The notes under the pieces were generated by a model. It made no database searches, was not told where the DNA came from, and worked only from the letters and a program-made list of their open reading frames with translations. Below, piece after piece: positions 25,947-34,235 of a DNA stretch of 46,448 nt (position 1 is its first letter; every line of letters starts with the position of its first letter). Made by a program: the position numbers and the translations under genes. The stretch lies in assembly GCF_003315135.1 (NCBI RefSeq), contig NZ_QNRK01000050.1, forward strand, positions 1 to 46,448. The letters run 5' to 3'. Source of the stretch: Roseiarcus fermentans (GTDB lineage Bacteria; Pseudomonadota; Alphaproteobacteria; Rhizobiales; Beijerinckiaceae).

Positions 25947-26375
25947 GTGAAAAGTCCCTTGAACAGCGTCGACGTCTATGTGGGCGCGCGTCTGCGGATG
26001 CGTAGGGCCATGCTCAACATGAGCCAGAGCAAGCTCGGTTCCCTGCTCGGTGTGACGTTTCAGCAGGTCCAGAAATACGAGAAGGGCGTCAATCGCATCA
26101 GCGCCAGCCGCCTCAAGCAGGCGGCGAGCGTCTTCGATGTCGACGTGGACTGGTTTTACGAAGGCGGCCCCGCCGAGGACGCCGCCAAGGGATTTGCGGA
26201 GGGGCCGTCGCGCCTGCTCGACGTGCAATTTCTGTCCACCACCGACGGCCTCAAACTCAACCGCGCGTTCGCGCGGATCCGTGACCCGAAGGTTCGCCGG
26301 CGAATCATCGATCTGGTCGAGTCGCTCGCGCCGCCGGATGAGGCCGCTCAGGAGGCCGCCGATTTCGTTCGATAA
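25947..26375 (+). CDS. XRE-family regulator of the PraR/PhrR type
   Basis: Cytosolic DNA-binding protein of 142 residues. The helix-turn-helix covers about 8-66 (VGARLRMRRAMLNMSQSKLG, then VTFQQVQKYEKGVNRISASR). The C-terminal half carries FLSTTDGLKLNRAF and RRRIIDLVESLA. It uses a GTG start. Its place between lnt and metK is that of phrR/praR in rhizobia, which are linked to low-pH response, quorum sensing and biofilm control. The role in this organism is inferred from that synteny. Confidence 0.88.
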   Translation: MKSPLNSVDVYVGARLRMRRAMLNMSQSKLGSLLGVTFQQVQKYEKGVNRISASRLKQAASVFDVDVDWFYEGGPAEDAAKGFAEGPSRLLDVQFLSTTDGLKLNRAFARIRDPKVRRRIIDLVESLAPPDEAAQEAADFVR

Positions 26376-26495
26376 AAAGAACGTTTCGAGGCAAACTGGC
26401 TTGACGTACCGAACAGTCGCTGCCACAAGCTCCGTCGGCTTGACCGTCGGCGCACGTCGATGGCGTTCAACGACGGCTTGAAGGAGATCGTCAAT

Positions 26496-27683
26496 ATGGC
26501 CCGTCTGAATTACGAGTTCACGAGTGAGTCCGTGTCCGAGGGGCATCCCGACAAGGTGTGCGACCGGATCTCGGACGAGGTCGTGGATCTCTTTTTCCGG
26601 GAAGGCGCCAAGGCGGGAATTGATCCCTATCAGATCCGTGTCGCGTGCGAGACCCTCGCGACGACCAACCGCGTCATCATCGCGGGCGAAGTCCGCGGGC
26701 CGAAGATCTCGAACGAGCAGATCATCGACACGGCTCGGCAGGCGATCAAGGACATCGGTTACGAGCAGGAGGGCTTCCACTGGCGCGACGCCCAGGTCGA
26801 AGTGCTGCTGCACTCGCAGTCCGCGGACATCGCGCAGGGCGTCGACGCGTCCGGCAACAAGGACGAGGGCGCGGGCGACCAGGGCATCATGTTCGGCTAT
26901 GCCTGCCGCGAGACGCCTGAGCTGATGCCGGCGCCGCTCTACTACGCGCACAAGATTCTCCAGGAGATCTCGCTGGCGCGTCACGCCGGCGTCGAAAAGA
27001 CGCTGGGCCCGGACGCAAAGAGCCAGGTGACCGTCCGCTACCAGAACGGCAAGCCGGTCGAAGCGACCCAGATTGTCGTTTCTCACCAGCACGTCGTCGA
27101 ATCGCTGACCTCGGAGGACGTAGCCAGACTCGTGCGCCCCTATGTCGAGGCGGCGCTGCCCAAGGGCTGGATCACCGCGAACACCGTGTGGCACATCAAT
27201 CCGACCGGCAAGTTCTACATCGGTGGCCCCGACGGCGACTGCGGCCTCACCGGGCGCAAGATCATCGTCGACACCTACGGCGGCGCGGCGCCGCATGGCG
27301 GCGGCGCGTTTTCCGGGAAGGATCCGACCAAGGTCGACCGCTCGGCCGCTTACGCCGCGCGCTACCTGGCCAAGAACGTGATCGCCGCCGACCTGGCCGA
27401 CCGCTGCACCCTGCAACTGTCGTATGCGATCGGCGTGGCGCGGCCGCTGTCGATTTACGCCGACCTCCACGGCACGGGACGGATCGACGAGGGAAAGCTC
27501 GAGAAGGCGTTGGCGGAGATCGTCAATCTCAGCCCGCGAGGGATCCGCGAACACCTGAAGCTCAACAAGCCCATCTACGCCCGCACCTCGTCCTACGGCC
27601 ATTTCGGCCGGGCTCCGGACGAGGACGGCGGCTTCTCGTGGGAGAAGACGGACCTCGTCGACACCCTGCGTCGACTCGCCTGA
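26496..27683 (+). CDS. metK: S-adenosylmethionine synthetase
   Basis: Makes S-adenosylmethionine from methionine and ATP. The 395-residue product has [12 protein letters not shown] at the N-terminus, [12 protein letters not shown], and the phosphate loop [16 protein letters not shown]. The ATG at 26496 has AAGGAGA 8 bases upstream; the frame is open to 26460, but family members start here. I looked for a SAM-type riboswitch in the 120-base leader and recognised none. trmB follows after 21 bases. Confidence 0.97.
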   Translation: MARLNYEFTSESVSEGHPDKVCDRISDEVVDLFFREGAKAGIDPYQIRVACETLATTNRVIIAGEVRGPKISNEQIIDTARQAIKDIGYEQEGFHWRDAQVEVLLHSQSADIAQGVDASGNKDEGAGDQGIMFGYACRETPELMPAPLYYAHKILQEISLARHAGVEKTLGPDAKSQVTVRYQNGKPVEATQIVVSHQHVVESLTSEDVARLVRPYVEAALPKGWITANTVWHINPTGKFYIGGPDGDCGLTGRKIIVDTYGGAAPHGGGAFSGKDPTKVDRSAAYAARYLAKNVIAADLADRCTLQLSYAIGVARPLSIYADLHGTGRIDEGKLEKALAEIVNLSPRGIREHLKLNKPIYARTSSYGHFGRAPDEDGGFSWEKTDLVDTLRRLA

Positions 27684-27704
27684 GGCGGGGACCCGCTCCG
27701 ACGC

Positions 27705-28403
27705 ATGGCGGCGCGCAGCGAAGACGGCTCCGGCCCGCGACGCCGCCCGCTCTACGGGCGCAGTCGTGGAAAGACCCTGCGTGCGGGTCAAAAGCGGCTC
27801 GTCACCGAAATCCTGCCGACACTGCAGATTGAGACGACGGCGCTCTCTGGGGCGCCGCTTTTTGCCGCAGAGCCGCAAGCCTACTGGCTCGAGATCGGTT
27901 TCGGCGCCGGCGAGCACCTGATCGAGCAGGCCAAGGCGAACCCAGAAGTCGGCCTGATCGGCTGCGAACCGTTCCTCAACGGGGTCGCCGCGGCGCTCTC
28001 GGGCATCGAGCGGGAGGGGTTGACGAACGTCCGGTTGCGTCGGGGAGACGCGCAGGCGCTGGTCGAAGCCGCGCCGGACGCCTTCTTTTCCCGGGTTTTT
28101 GTGCTCTACCCCGATCCATGGCCGAAACGGCGGCACAACAAGCGGCGAATCGTCACGGAAGCTATGGTCGCGGCGCTGGCGCGGATCGTCAAACCGGGCG
28201 GAGAGGTCCGTTTCGCGACCGATGTCGACGACTATGCCGGTTGGACGCTCCGACGCTTCCTCGCGTCGCCCTGCTTTCGCTGGGCCGCATCGGGCGCGGT
28301 CGATTGGCGCACCCCCTACCCGGAATGGCGTTCCACGCGCTATGAAGTCAAAGCTCACAAGGCGGGGCGGGATTCCGTTTACTTCACTTTCGTTCGAATA
28401 TGA
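27705..28403 (+). CDS. trmB: tRNA (guanine-N7-)-methyltransferase
   Basis: Forms m7G46 in tRNA with SAM. The 232-residue product has the SAM motif LEIGFGAGEHL, the catalytic region VLYPDPWPKRRHNKRR and a C-terminal TRYEVKAHKAGRDSVYF. It follows metK closely and probably shares its transcript. In relatives rimP and nusA come next; here the conserved order ends and an unrelated gene follows. Confidence 0.95.
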   Translation: MAARSEDGSGPRRRPLYGRSRGKTLRAGQKRLVTEILPTLQIETTALSGAPLFAAEPQAYWLEIGFGAGEHLIEQAKANPEVGLIGCEPFLNGVAAALSGIEREGLTNVRLRRGDAQALVEAAPDAFFSRVFVLYPDPWPKRRHNKRRIVTEAMVAALARIVKPGGEVRFATDVDDYAGWTLRRFLASPCFRWAASGAVDWRTPYPEWRSTRYEVKAHKAGRDSVYFTFVRI

Positions 28404-28473
28404 GCGAATCGGCGGACGCGCGATTCTGCGCGGAGGCTGAATCCGCTCGAGACGGCGCGTCGAAGGAATAGCC

Positions 28474-30072
28474 ATGTCGGATAGCGTTGATCGTCGTACG
28501 GTTCTCAAGGGCGTCGCCGCGTCCGCGGCGGCGATCGGCCCGATCGCGCAGGCGCTGGGCGCCGAACCGGACGGCCTGCAGTTCGAGGCGCCGGTTCCGT
28601 TCTCCTACGATCTCTTCAAGGACCAGGCGCGCGAGCGCGCGCACAAGCCGTATGAACCGCCGCCGCGACCGTCGCCTGAAACCCTCCAGAAGATCAATTA
28701 CGAGGAGTGGGGGAAGATCAAATATCGCGACGCCTTCGCGTTGTTCGCCAACGGCCCGGGTCCCTTCCCCATCACCTTCTTTCATTTGGGACTGTTCTTC
28801 GAGAAGGCGGTCGGCATGCACGTGGTCGAGAACGGCCAGTCGCGCGAGATCATTTATGAGCAGGCCTATTTCGACATGCCCGCCGATTCGCCGGCTCGAG
28901 ACCTGCCGGCCGGGGCTGGCTTCGCCGGTTTGCGGATTCAGGAGCCGCGCACTGGATCCCTCGACTGGCGTCACAACGACTGGGTCGCCTTCCTCGGCGC
29001 CGCCTATTTCCGCTCCATCGGCGAACTGCGCCAGTACGGTCTTTCGGCGCGCGGGGTCGCGCTCGACGTCGCGGTGGCCGACAGGTCCGAGGAGTTCCCT
29101 GATTTCACCCAGTTTTACATCGAATCGGCCGCCGCCGAGGACACGCTGACGCTCTACGCCCTGATGGAGGGGCCTTCGATCGTCGGCGCCTACCGCTTCA
29201 AAATGACGCGGGGCAAGGGCGTCGTCATGGACATCCAGGCCTCCCTGTTCATCCGGGCGCAATCGTCCCGCTTCGGCATCGCGCCCTGCACCTCGATGTA
29301 CTGGTACTCCGAGACCAAGAAGGACACCGCGATCGACTGGCGCCCCGAAGTGCACGATTCCGACGGCCTCGAGATGTGGGCCGGCAACGGCGAGCGGCTG
29401 TGGCGCGCCCTCAACAACCCGCCACGCATCATGGTGTCCTCTTTCCTCGACGAGAATCCGCGCGGTTTCGGCCTGATGCAGCGCGACCGAGTGTTCGATC
29501 ACTACGAGGATGGCGTCTACTACGACCGGCGCCCGAGCCTGTGGGTCGAGCCGCTTCCCGGACCGGACGGGCGCGGCTGGGGCAAAGGGTCGATACAGCT
29601 GTGCGAAATTCCGACCGACGACGAGATTCACGACAACGTCGTCGCCATGTGGGTGCCGGCCCAGCCGGTTCCGGCGGGAGCGGAACTGCACCTCGCCTAC
29701 AAGCTCCACTGGCTCGCCGATTCGCCTGTTCCCTCGGGTCTTGGCCGGGTGGCGGCGACCCGGCTCGGGCGCGGCGGCCAGCCGGGCCTGCCACGACCGA
29801 AGGGCGTGCGCAAGTTCATGGTCGAATTCCTGGGCGGTCCGCTGGAGACGCTGCCTTATGGCGTCAAGCCGGAATTGGCGGTTTCGGCTTCACGTGGGAT
29901 ATTCGGCCCCTATCAGCTGATCGAGGCGGTGCCGGACGGCGTTCCGGGCCACTGGCGCGCCCAGTTCGATTTGGTCGTCGACGGCGCAGACCCAGTCGAG
30001 ATGCGCGCCTTCCTCAAGTCGGGGGACAAGCCGCTGACCGAAACCTGGCTTTTCCAGTACCACCCGTTCTAA
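28474..30072 (+). CDS. Periplasmic glucan biosynthesis protein, OpgD/OpgG (MdoG) family
   Basis: Exported protein of osmoregulated periplasmic glucan synthesis, 532 residues. The N-terminus DRRTVLKGVAASAAA is a twin-arginine signal, which points to the Tat-dependent OpgD branch. The mature part shows the family features FDMPADSPARDLPAG, FLGAAYFRSIGELRQYGLSA and ENPRGFGLMQRDRVFDHYED, and ends in WLFQYHPF. The ATG at 28474 follows AAGGAATA. No opgH glucosyltransferase is within the window, so the partner must be elsewhere. The annotation within the OpgG/OpgD family is firm; the exact branch is inferred. Confidence 0.9.
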   Translation: MSDSVDRRTVLKGVAASAAAIGPIAQALGAEPDGLQFEAPVPFSYDLFKDQARERAHKPYEPPPRPSPETLQKINYEEWGKIKYRDAFALFANGPGPFPITFFHLGLFFEKAVGMHVVENGQSREIIYEQAYFDMPADSPARDLPAGAGFAGLRIQEPRTGSLDWRHNDWVAFLGAAYFRSIGELRQYGLSARGVALDVAVADRSEEFPDFTQFYIESAAAEDTLTLYALMEGPSIVGAYRFKMTRGKGVVMDIQASLFIRAQSSRFGIAPCTSMYWYSETKKDTAIDWRPEVHDSDGLEMWAGNGERLWRALNNPPRIMVSSFLDENPRGFGLMQRDRVFDHYEDGVYYDRRPSLWVEPLPGPDGRGWGKGSIQLCEIPTDDEIHDNVVAMWVPAQPVPAGAELHLAYKLHWLADSPVPSGLGRVAATRLGRGGQPGLPRPKGVRKFMVEFLGGPLETLPYGVKPELAVSASRGIFGPYQLIEAVPDGVPGHWRAQFDLVVDGADPVEMRAFLKSGDKPLTETWLFQYHPF

Positions 30073-30102
30073 ACGCCTGCCCTCTCTTCTGCGGGAGGCT
30101 GC

Positions 30103-30576
30103 TCAATCGGGCGCGTTGGAATAGGCGAGAAAGCGGATGATCCTCCACCGGCCGTCGGGGCCGCGGCGGAACACGTCGAGGCCGGGCTCCTTCTGCAGCG
30201 CCGGCACAGGCCCGCGAGCGACCGTCAACGACCACGCCAGCCGGACGACGGCGAGATCGCCGCTGACCAGGATCTCCCGGATGTCCGGGACATAGCGCAG
30301 GGTGCGGGTGCGGTCGGCGAGCGCCGAGGCGATCCCGGCGCAGACGGCGTCGCGGCCGCGCTCCGGCGCGCCGCGCACGGTCGCGACGAGATCGGGGGCG
30401 AAGATGTCGCAGGCGGCGGCCGCGTCGTGGGCATTGAACGCGGCGGCCCACGTCTCGAGCCGGGCGGCGATCGCGGCCTTGTCGGCTTCCGGATCGGCGA
30501 ACGCGAGCATGGGCGCGAGCGTCGCCGCGAACAGGGCGACAAGGGCGTATCGGGCGATCGAGGCGGGACGACGCAT
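30103..30576 (-). CDS. Exported SnoaL/DUF4440-like protein
   Basis: From the ATG at 30576 the product has 157 residues. A signal peptide covers about 1-27 (hydrophobic ARYALVALFAATLAPMLAFA). The mature part has the NTF2-like pattern LETWAAAFNAHDAAAACDIF, then LVATVRGAPERGRDAV, ending in GRWRIIRFLAYSN. Such proteins bind small ligands or lack known activity. It converges on opgD and is divergent from the cyclic-nucleotide-domain gene. Function unknown beyond the fold. Confidence 0.75.
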   Translation of the reverse strand: MRRPASIARYALVALFAATLAPMLAFADPEADKAAIAARLETWAAAFNAHDAAAACDIFAPDLVATVRGAPERGRDAVCAGIASALADRTRTLRYVPDIREILVSGDLAVVRLAWSLTVARGPVPALQKEPGLDVFRRGPDGRWRIIRFLAYSNAPD

Positions 30577-30764
30577 GCACTTTCGACCATCGGCGACAGA
30601 GACGGGAAGGGGGCGCAAGGCGCGCTTTACGACGATGCGCGCGGCTGGAAAAGCGGGGAGAGCCCTCATTCCCACCGGATTCGCAGTGGGAGGCCACTTC
30701 GCGCTTGATCATGTCGCGCGGCGAGGATTGCATGGCGGAGGGTCGAACGATTCGGGGGGCCATC

Positions 30765-31139
30765 ATGGTCGTGGACGAGAAAACTGATTTCCGCGAACTC
30801 GCACGGGCCGGCGGCCTCACGCTGAGCTACCGCGCCGGGGACATGATCTTTCGCGAGGGCGACACCGCCACGTGCATGTACGTCGTGCTGAAAGGTTCGG
30901 TCGAGATGTCGACGCGCGACAAGGCGCTTGCGATCATCCCCGATGGCAAGCCGTTCGGCATGCTCTCGATCATCGACGGGAGGCCGCGGGCGAACAGCGC
31001 GCGGGCGAGAGAGGACTGCGAGCTCGCCCTTCTGGACGAACGCAGGTTTCGCGTCATGGTCGAGGAGAGCCCCGACTTCGTCTGGTACGTGATCAACGAG
31101 TTCGCCGCCCGCCTGCGCGCGACCAGCGCGCTCATCTGA
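30765..31139 (+). CDS. Stand-alone cyclic nucleotide-binding domain protein
   Basis: A 124-residue protein made of one Crp-type beta-barrel: LTLSYRAGDMIFREGDTATC, MYVVLKGSVEMS, PFGMLSIIDGRPRANSARA and ELALLDERRF. The core PRANSARA loop resembles the phosphate-binding cassette. There is no helix-turn-helix, so it does not look like a transcription factor. I chose the ATG at 30765 behind GGGGGG; an in-frame ATG at 30732 would add 11 residues. The next gene, an exported protein, begins 37 bases later and may be co-transcribed. The partner it regulates is unknown. Confidence 0.75.
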   Translation: MVVDEKTDFRELARAGGLTLSYRAGDMIFREGDTATCMYVVLKGSVEMSTRDKALAIIPDGKPFGMLSIIDGRPRANSARAREDCELALLDERRFRVMVEESPDFVWYVINEFAARLRATSALI

Positions 31140-31176
31140 CATGGGGTTCGCGCGCCGCCGCGTTCGAGGCAGGGGA

Positions 31177-31947
31177 ATGCGCGCCGCTGTCATCGCCGTC
31201 GCGCTCGCGACGCGGCCGGCGCCCGCCGCCGACCTGACCGACAACCAGCGGCAGGCGGAGTGCGGCGTCGTTGAGGGAAAGGTCTCCTGTCCCGCGCCCG
31301 GGCTCGGCCGGTGTTGGTCGCAAGGCCACGATCCCAACCTCGATCAGTCGCCGGCGAGCCTCGACGTCGGCGACAATCCGGGCTCGCCGGACCACGGACA
31401 TGCCGAGCGCTGCAGCGGCTACACCGCGCCCGCGCCGCTCGGCGCGTCGCTCGGCGCGGACGCGCTCGCGTCCGGCAAGCCGGCGCTGCCGCCCCTGCCG
31501 ACCTCCAACCGCGTGGGCCGGCGCCTGATCGAGACGGTGGAGACGACCGACGTCGCGGTCGCTCACGCGAAGGGCGTCCTCATCCGCGCCTACAACCAGA
31601 ACTGGACCTTCGATGAGGCGAAGCCCGCGGCCAAGACGCGCGAGCCCGATACGGTGACCTGGGTGTTCTGCTCGCGGTCCCACCCGGCGGTGATCGAGCC
31701 GATCCGCTCTGGCGATGACGCCGGCAAGTTCACGCTCGCCTTCCTCGCCCCGGAGGCGCAAAGCTTCTACAACCACGCCAACGAGCTCGAGATCGCCGAG
31801 TTTTTTCTCGTCTGCCACGGACGAAAGTTCGACGCCCTCTCGGCCGAGGGCCCGGCGTTCGCGAAGGCCGTGGGCTACACCAGCGCGCACGGCGACGCGG
31901 AGCGGATCATCGACAAGCCAGAGGACGTTCTCACGTTCGTCTATTAG
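31177..31947 (+). CDS. Exported cysteine-containing protein of unknown function
   Basis: From the ATG at 31177 the product has 256 residues; an earlier in-frame ATG at 31141 is possible but has no ribosome binding site. A short signal peptide (AAVIAVALATRPAPAA) is followed by a mature part with six cysteines in the contexts AECGV, VSCPA, GRCWS, ERCSG, VFCSR and LVCHG, enough for three disulfides. His-rich pieces SPDHGHAERC and FYNHANELEIAEFF are notable. The DQSPASLD and His pattern made me test a carbonic anhydrase reading, but the known histidine triads are absent. I do not recognise the family. Confidence 0.6.
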   Translation: MRAAVIAVALATRPAPAADLTDNQRQAECGVVEGKVSCPAPGLGRCWSQGHDPNLDQSPASLDVGDNPGSPDHGHAERCSGYTAPAPLGASLGADALASGKPALPPLPTSNRVGRRLIETVETTDVAVAHAKGVLIRAYNQNWTFDEAKPAAKTREPDTVTWVFCSRSHPAVIEPIRSGDDAGKFTLAFLAPEAQSFYNHANELEIAEFFLVCHGRKFDALSAEGPAFAKAVGYTSAHGDAERIIDKPEDVLTFVY

Positions 31948-32086
31948 GCGCGGAAGACGAGGTTCGACAGGGCCGCGGCCGCCGCGTCCCCTTGGACCGG
32001 GGATCGCCGGCCATGAAGGGGCGGGCTCCGGGCGCTCGACCTAGCTAGGCGTTTGCGCGTCCTCAACGCGACAGGATCGAACCGCC

Positions 32087-32314
32087 TTACGCGGCCGTTC
32101 CGCCCACCGTTTCCAGCAGTCGCCCGTTGAGTTGCGCCTCGATCACGTCAGCCTTGGCGTCCTCGAATTCGGCGAGCGCGAGATAGTCCTCCGCCCAGGG
32201 ACCTGTCGCTTCCTCACGAAGCTGAGCGGCGAACTCACGCTTTCGATGAAGTTCAGTCATGAGGAGGCCGACTTTCGCTTCATCGGCGGATGTTGGCTTC
32301 GTAAAGATAAACAT
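32087..32314 (-). CDS. Small hypothetical protein
   Basis: From the ATG at 32314, which has AGG 6 bases upstream, the product has 75 residues. It is helical and charged, with TELHRKREFAAQLREE and ALAEFEDAKADVIEAQLNGR. There is no signal peptide or membrane segment. The frame is open upstream to 32410, but that part is Arg-rich and overlaps the vapC fragment. I do not recognise it. The stretch 31948-32086 before it holds nothing I can support. Confidence 0.4.
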   Translation of the reverse strand: MFIFTKPTSADEAKVGLLMTELHRKREFAAQLREEATGPWAEDYLALAEFEDAKADVIEAQLNGRLLETVGGTAA

Positions 32315-32382
32315 GCGACACCTGACTTCGAACTTCAGACAAGCGGCAGCAGCCGCCGATTCCCTCCCCGCTCGTTGTCTAG

Positions 32383-32570
32383 CGTCGCGCCGCCGAACTT
32401 TTGTTGACATGGATCAAGCGCGCGTTGGCGCGGGACCGTGGATTCGTCTGTTACGACGCGCTGATCGTGGCTGCGGCGCTGGAAGCCGACTCCGATGCGC
32501 TCATGACCCGAGACATGCAGGCGGGCCAAAAATTGGAACATTGACGACCGTCAATCCATTCGCTCCACGT
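32383..32570 (+). pseudogene. vapC-like PIN-domain toxin fragment
   Basis: After a TAG at 32380 the frame reads WIKRALARDRGFVCYDALIV, then AAALEADSDALMTRDMQAGQ and KLEH, then a TGA at 32542. This matches the C-terminal part of VapC ribonucleases (YDALIVAAALEAG, then EDMQ). One base earlier the frame continues LTTVNPF, the normal VapC end, so a one-base shift has broken it. The N-terminal half with the first catalytic aspartates is gone, and no vapB is visible. It is a dead remnant. The stretch 32571-32616 is empty. Confidence 0.7.
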
Positions 32571-32616
32571 CCTGCGCCATGACACCGAGCGCTTCAACGG
32601 ACTGGCCCGACCGGAG

Positions 32617-33468
32617 CTATCCCTCCGCCTCCTCTCGCGCATGCTCGGCGTCGAGCTTCTGCATCGCGTCGTGAGCGGCGCACTTCGACGCCTCCCGGTA
32701 AAGCTCCTCGGCTTCGGCGAGCTTGGTCTTGCCGAACAGGAGCACCAGGCCGTTGGCCTCCTCGATGCGGGCGATGGCCGAATCAGGCAGGAGCTTTCGC
32801 GCCCGCTCGAAGTGCTTCACGGCCTCGTCCCGGGTCGCGCCGTAGGTCAGGCGGGCGAGCGTGCCGCCGACCTTGTTGACGATCTCCGCGTGATAGGCGC
32901 CGAGCGCGATCAGGGCTTCGGCGTGCCGGGGCGCGAGCGCGAGCGCCTTCTCGAGGCTCGCCTTGACCTTGGCGCCGACGCCTTCGGCGAGCGCCTTGAC
33001 GATCGAAATTTCCTGAGCGTAACGGCCGAGCGCCTGGGCGTGGAAATACCAGGCGTTGGGAAAATCAGGCGCCGCGGCCTGCAGGACCTCGGCGCGCCTG
33101 GCCGAGGCGAGGTAGAGGTCGCGCTTCGTCTCGCTCTCGTGCTCGAGATAAGTGGCGTAGATGTTGGCCGCCTTGTTGGCTGCGTTGGCGCCGATCGGCC
33201 CGAGCGCCGCGCCCTGCTCGACCGCCGCGCCGAAGTCTCCCCGGTGGTAGGCGCGCCACGCCGATTGCAGCGCCGTGGCGGTCGCCTCGGCGTCGAGGGC
33301 GCCCTCGAGGCCCGGGTGGCGCCGGAACGCGTCCTTTACGAAGGCTGCGTCGGGGAACGCCTCGCAGTCGCCCCGGTGCAAGTCTGGCCACGCCGCCTCG
33401 AGCGCTGCGCCGTCGTAAGCGTAGCGCGCCGACTCCCACGGGAATTTCTTCCATGCGGCGGTGACCAT
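32617..33468 (-). CDS. Tetratricopeptide repeat protein
   Basis: A cytosolic 283-residue protein built of helical pairs. TPR-like units appear around SAWRAYHRGDFGAAVEQGAA, NAWYFHAQALGRYAQEISIV and KALALAPRHAEALIALGAYH, then FERARKLLPDSAIARI. There is no signal peptide. The ATG at 33468 has AAGGAG 8 bases upstream; the frame is open to 33984 but only as a shadow of the TetR gene. It follows the TetR gene by 122 bases on the same strand and may belong to the patatin-TetR transcript. A scaffold role is typical of TPR proteins; the partner is unknown. Confidence 0.8.
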   Translation of the reverse strand: MVTAAWKKFPWESARYAYDGAALEAAWPDLHRGDCEAFPDAAFVKDAFRRHPGLEGALDAEATATALQSAWRAYHRGDFGAAVEQGAALGPIGANAANKAANIYATYLEHESETKRDLYLASARRAEVLQAAAPDFPNAWYFHAQALGRYAQEISIVKALAEGVGAKVKASLEKALALAPRHAEALIALGAYHAEIVNKVGGTLARLTYGATRDEAVKHFERARKLLPDSAIARIEEANGLVLLFGKTKLAEAEELYREASKCAAHDAMQKLDAEHAREEAEG

Positions 33469-33590
33469 GGTCGTGCTCCTTCTCGTCGCCGCGCTCCCTA
33501 CCACGCCGGACGACGGACGTCCCGTGGCGCTTGGGCGGGCGCGGTCCAAATCCTGCGCAGCGTTCGCTCCAGTCGACGGGGACGCCCGTT

Positions 33591-34235
33591 CTACGCGATG
33601 TACCGTTTGGCGAGCTGGTCGAACAGCTCCCGCTCCCGCGGCTCGAGATAGGGGGCCGCGAGCGCGATCACGTGAAAAGCTCCGCGGGCGAACGTGTGGC
33701 CGTCCTGGACGGCGCGCGGATCGCGGGCGTTCTCGAACGACATCCAGTAGCTCGCCACCAGAACGATATTCTCGGCCAGGGTCGCGATCTCCGACGGCTC
33801 GGCCCGCATCTGCCCGCCTTTCACCAGTCCTCCCAGGATCTGCTGCGCGACCCGGATCTTGTGGGCGAGGATGCGGCGGAACTGCACCTCGATGACGCGA
33901 TAACGGGCCACGAGGTCGTTGATGTCCCGGTAGATGAAGCGATATTTCCAGATCGCCTCGAACACGAGGTGCAGGAAGAGCCAACAGTCCTCGGCGTTGG
34001 GCAGACGGGACTCGGGCGCCGCGAGCGTCGCCTCGATCTCGCGCCGGAACTGGGCAAAGAGATCTTGTACGATCGCCTCCTTGGACCGGTAGTGGTAGTA
34101 GAGATTGCCCGGGCTGATGCCCATTTCGATGGCGATCGAGGTCGTGGCGACTGTCGGCTCGCCGAGTTCGTTGAACATCGCGAGCGCCGTCTCGAGGATG
34201 CGCTCACGCGTGCGGCGCGGCGGTTTTGGCGGCAT
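33591..34235 (-). CDS. TetR/AcrR family transcriptional regulator
   Basis: Dimeric repressor-type regulator, 214 residues. The N-terminal helix-turn-helix runs from TRERILETALAMFNELGEP to MGISPGNLYYHYRSKEAIVQ (about 8-52); the rest is the ligand-binding helical domain. Its start overlaps the patatin gene by 32 bases, so the two are co-expressed. It is the only regulator gene in the lipid locus, so the 38-bp dyad at 36018-36055 is a natural candidate operator. The ligand could be a fatty acid or acyl-CoA; this is inference. Confidence 0.9.
   Translation of the reverse strand: MPPKPPRRTRERILETALAMFNELGEPTVATTSIAIEMGISPGNLYYHYRSKEAIVQDLFAQFRREIEATLAAPESRLPNAEDCWLFLHLVFEAIWKYRFIYRDINDLVARYRVIEVQFRRILAHKIRVAQQILGGLVKGGQMRAEPSEIATLAENIVLVASYWMSFENARDPRAVQDGHTFARGAFHVIALAAPYLEPRERELFDQLAKRYIA

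Noticed and set aside
26376-26495. SAM-responsive riboswitch before metK
   Set aside because: I looked for the SAM-II type pseudoknot pattern and other SAM motifs and found no matching stems in the 120-base leader.
31177-31947. Carbonic anhydrase reading of the exported Cys-containing protein
   Set aside because: DQSPASLD and several His residues suggested it, but neither the alpha-type His triad nor the delta-type Cys/His pattern can be found.
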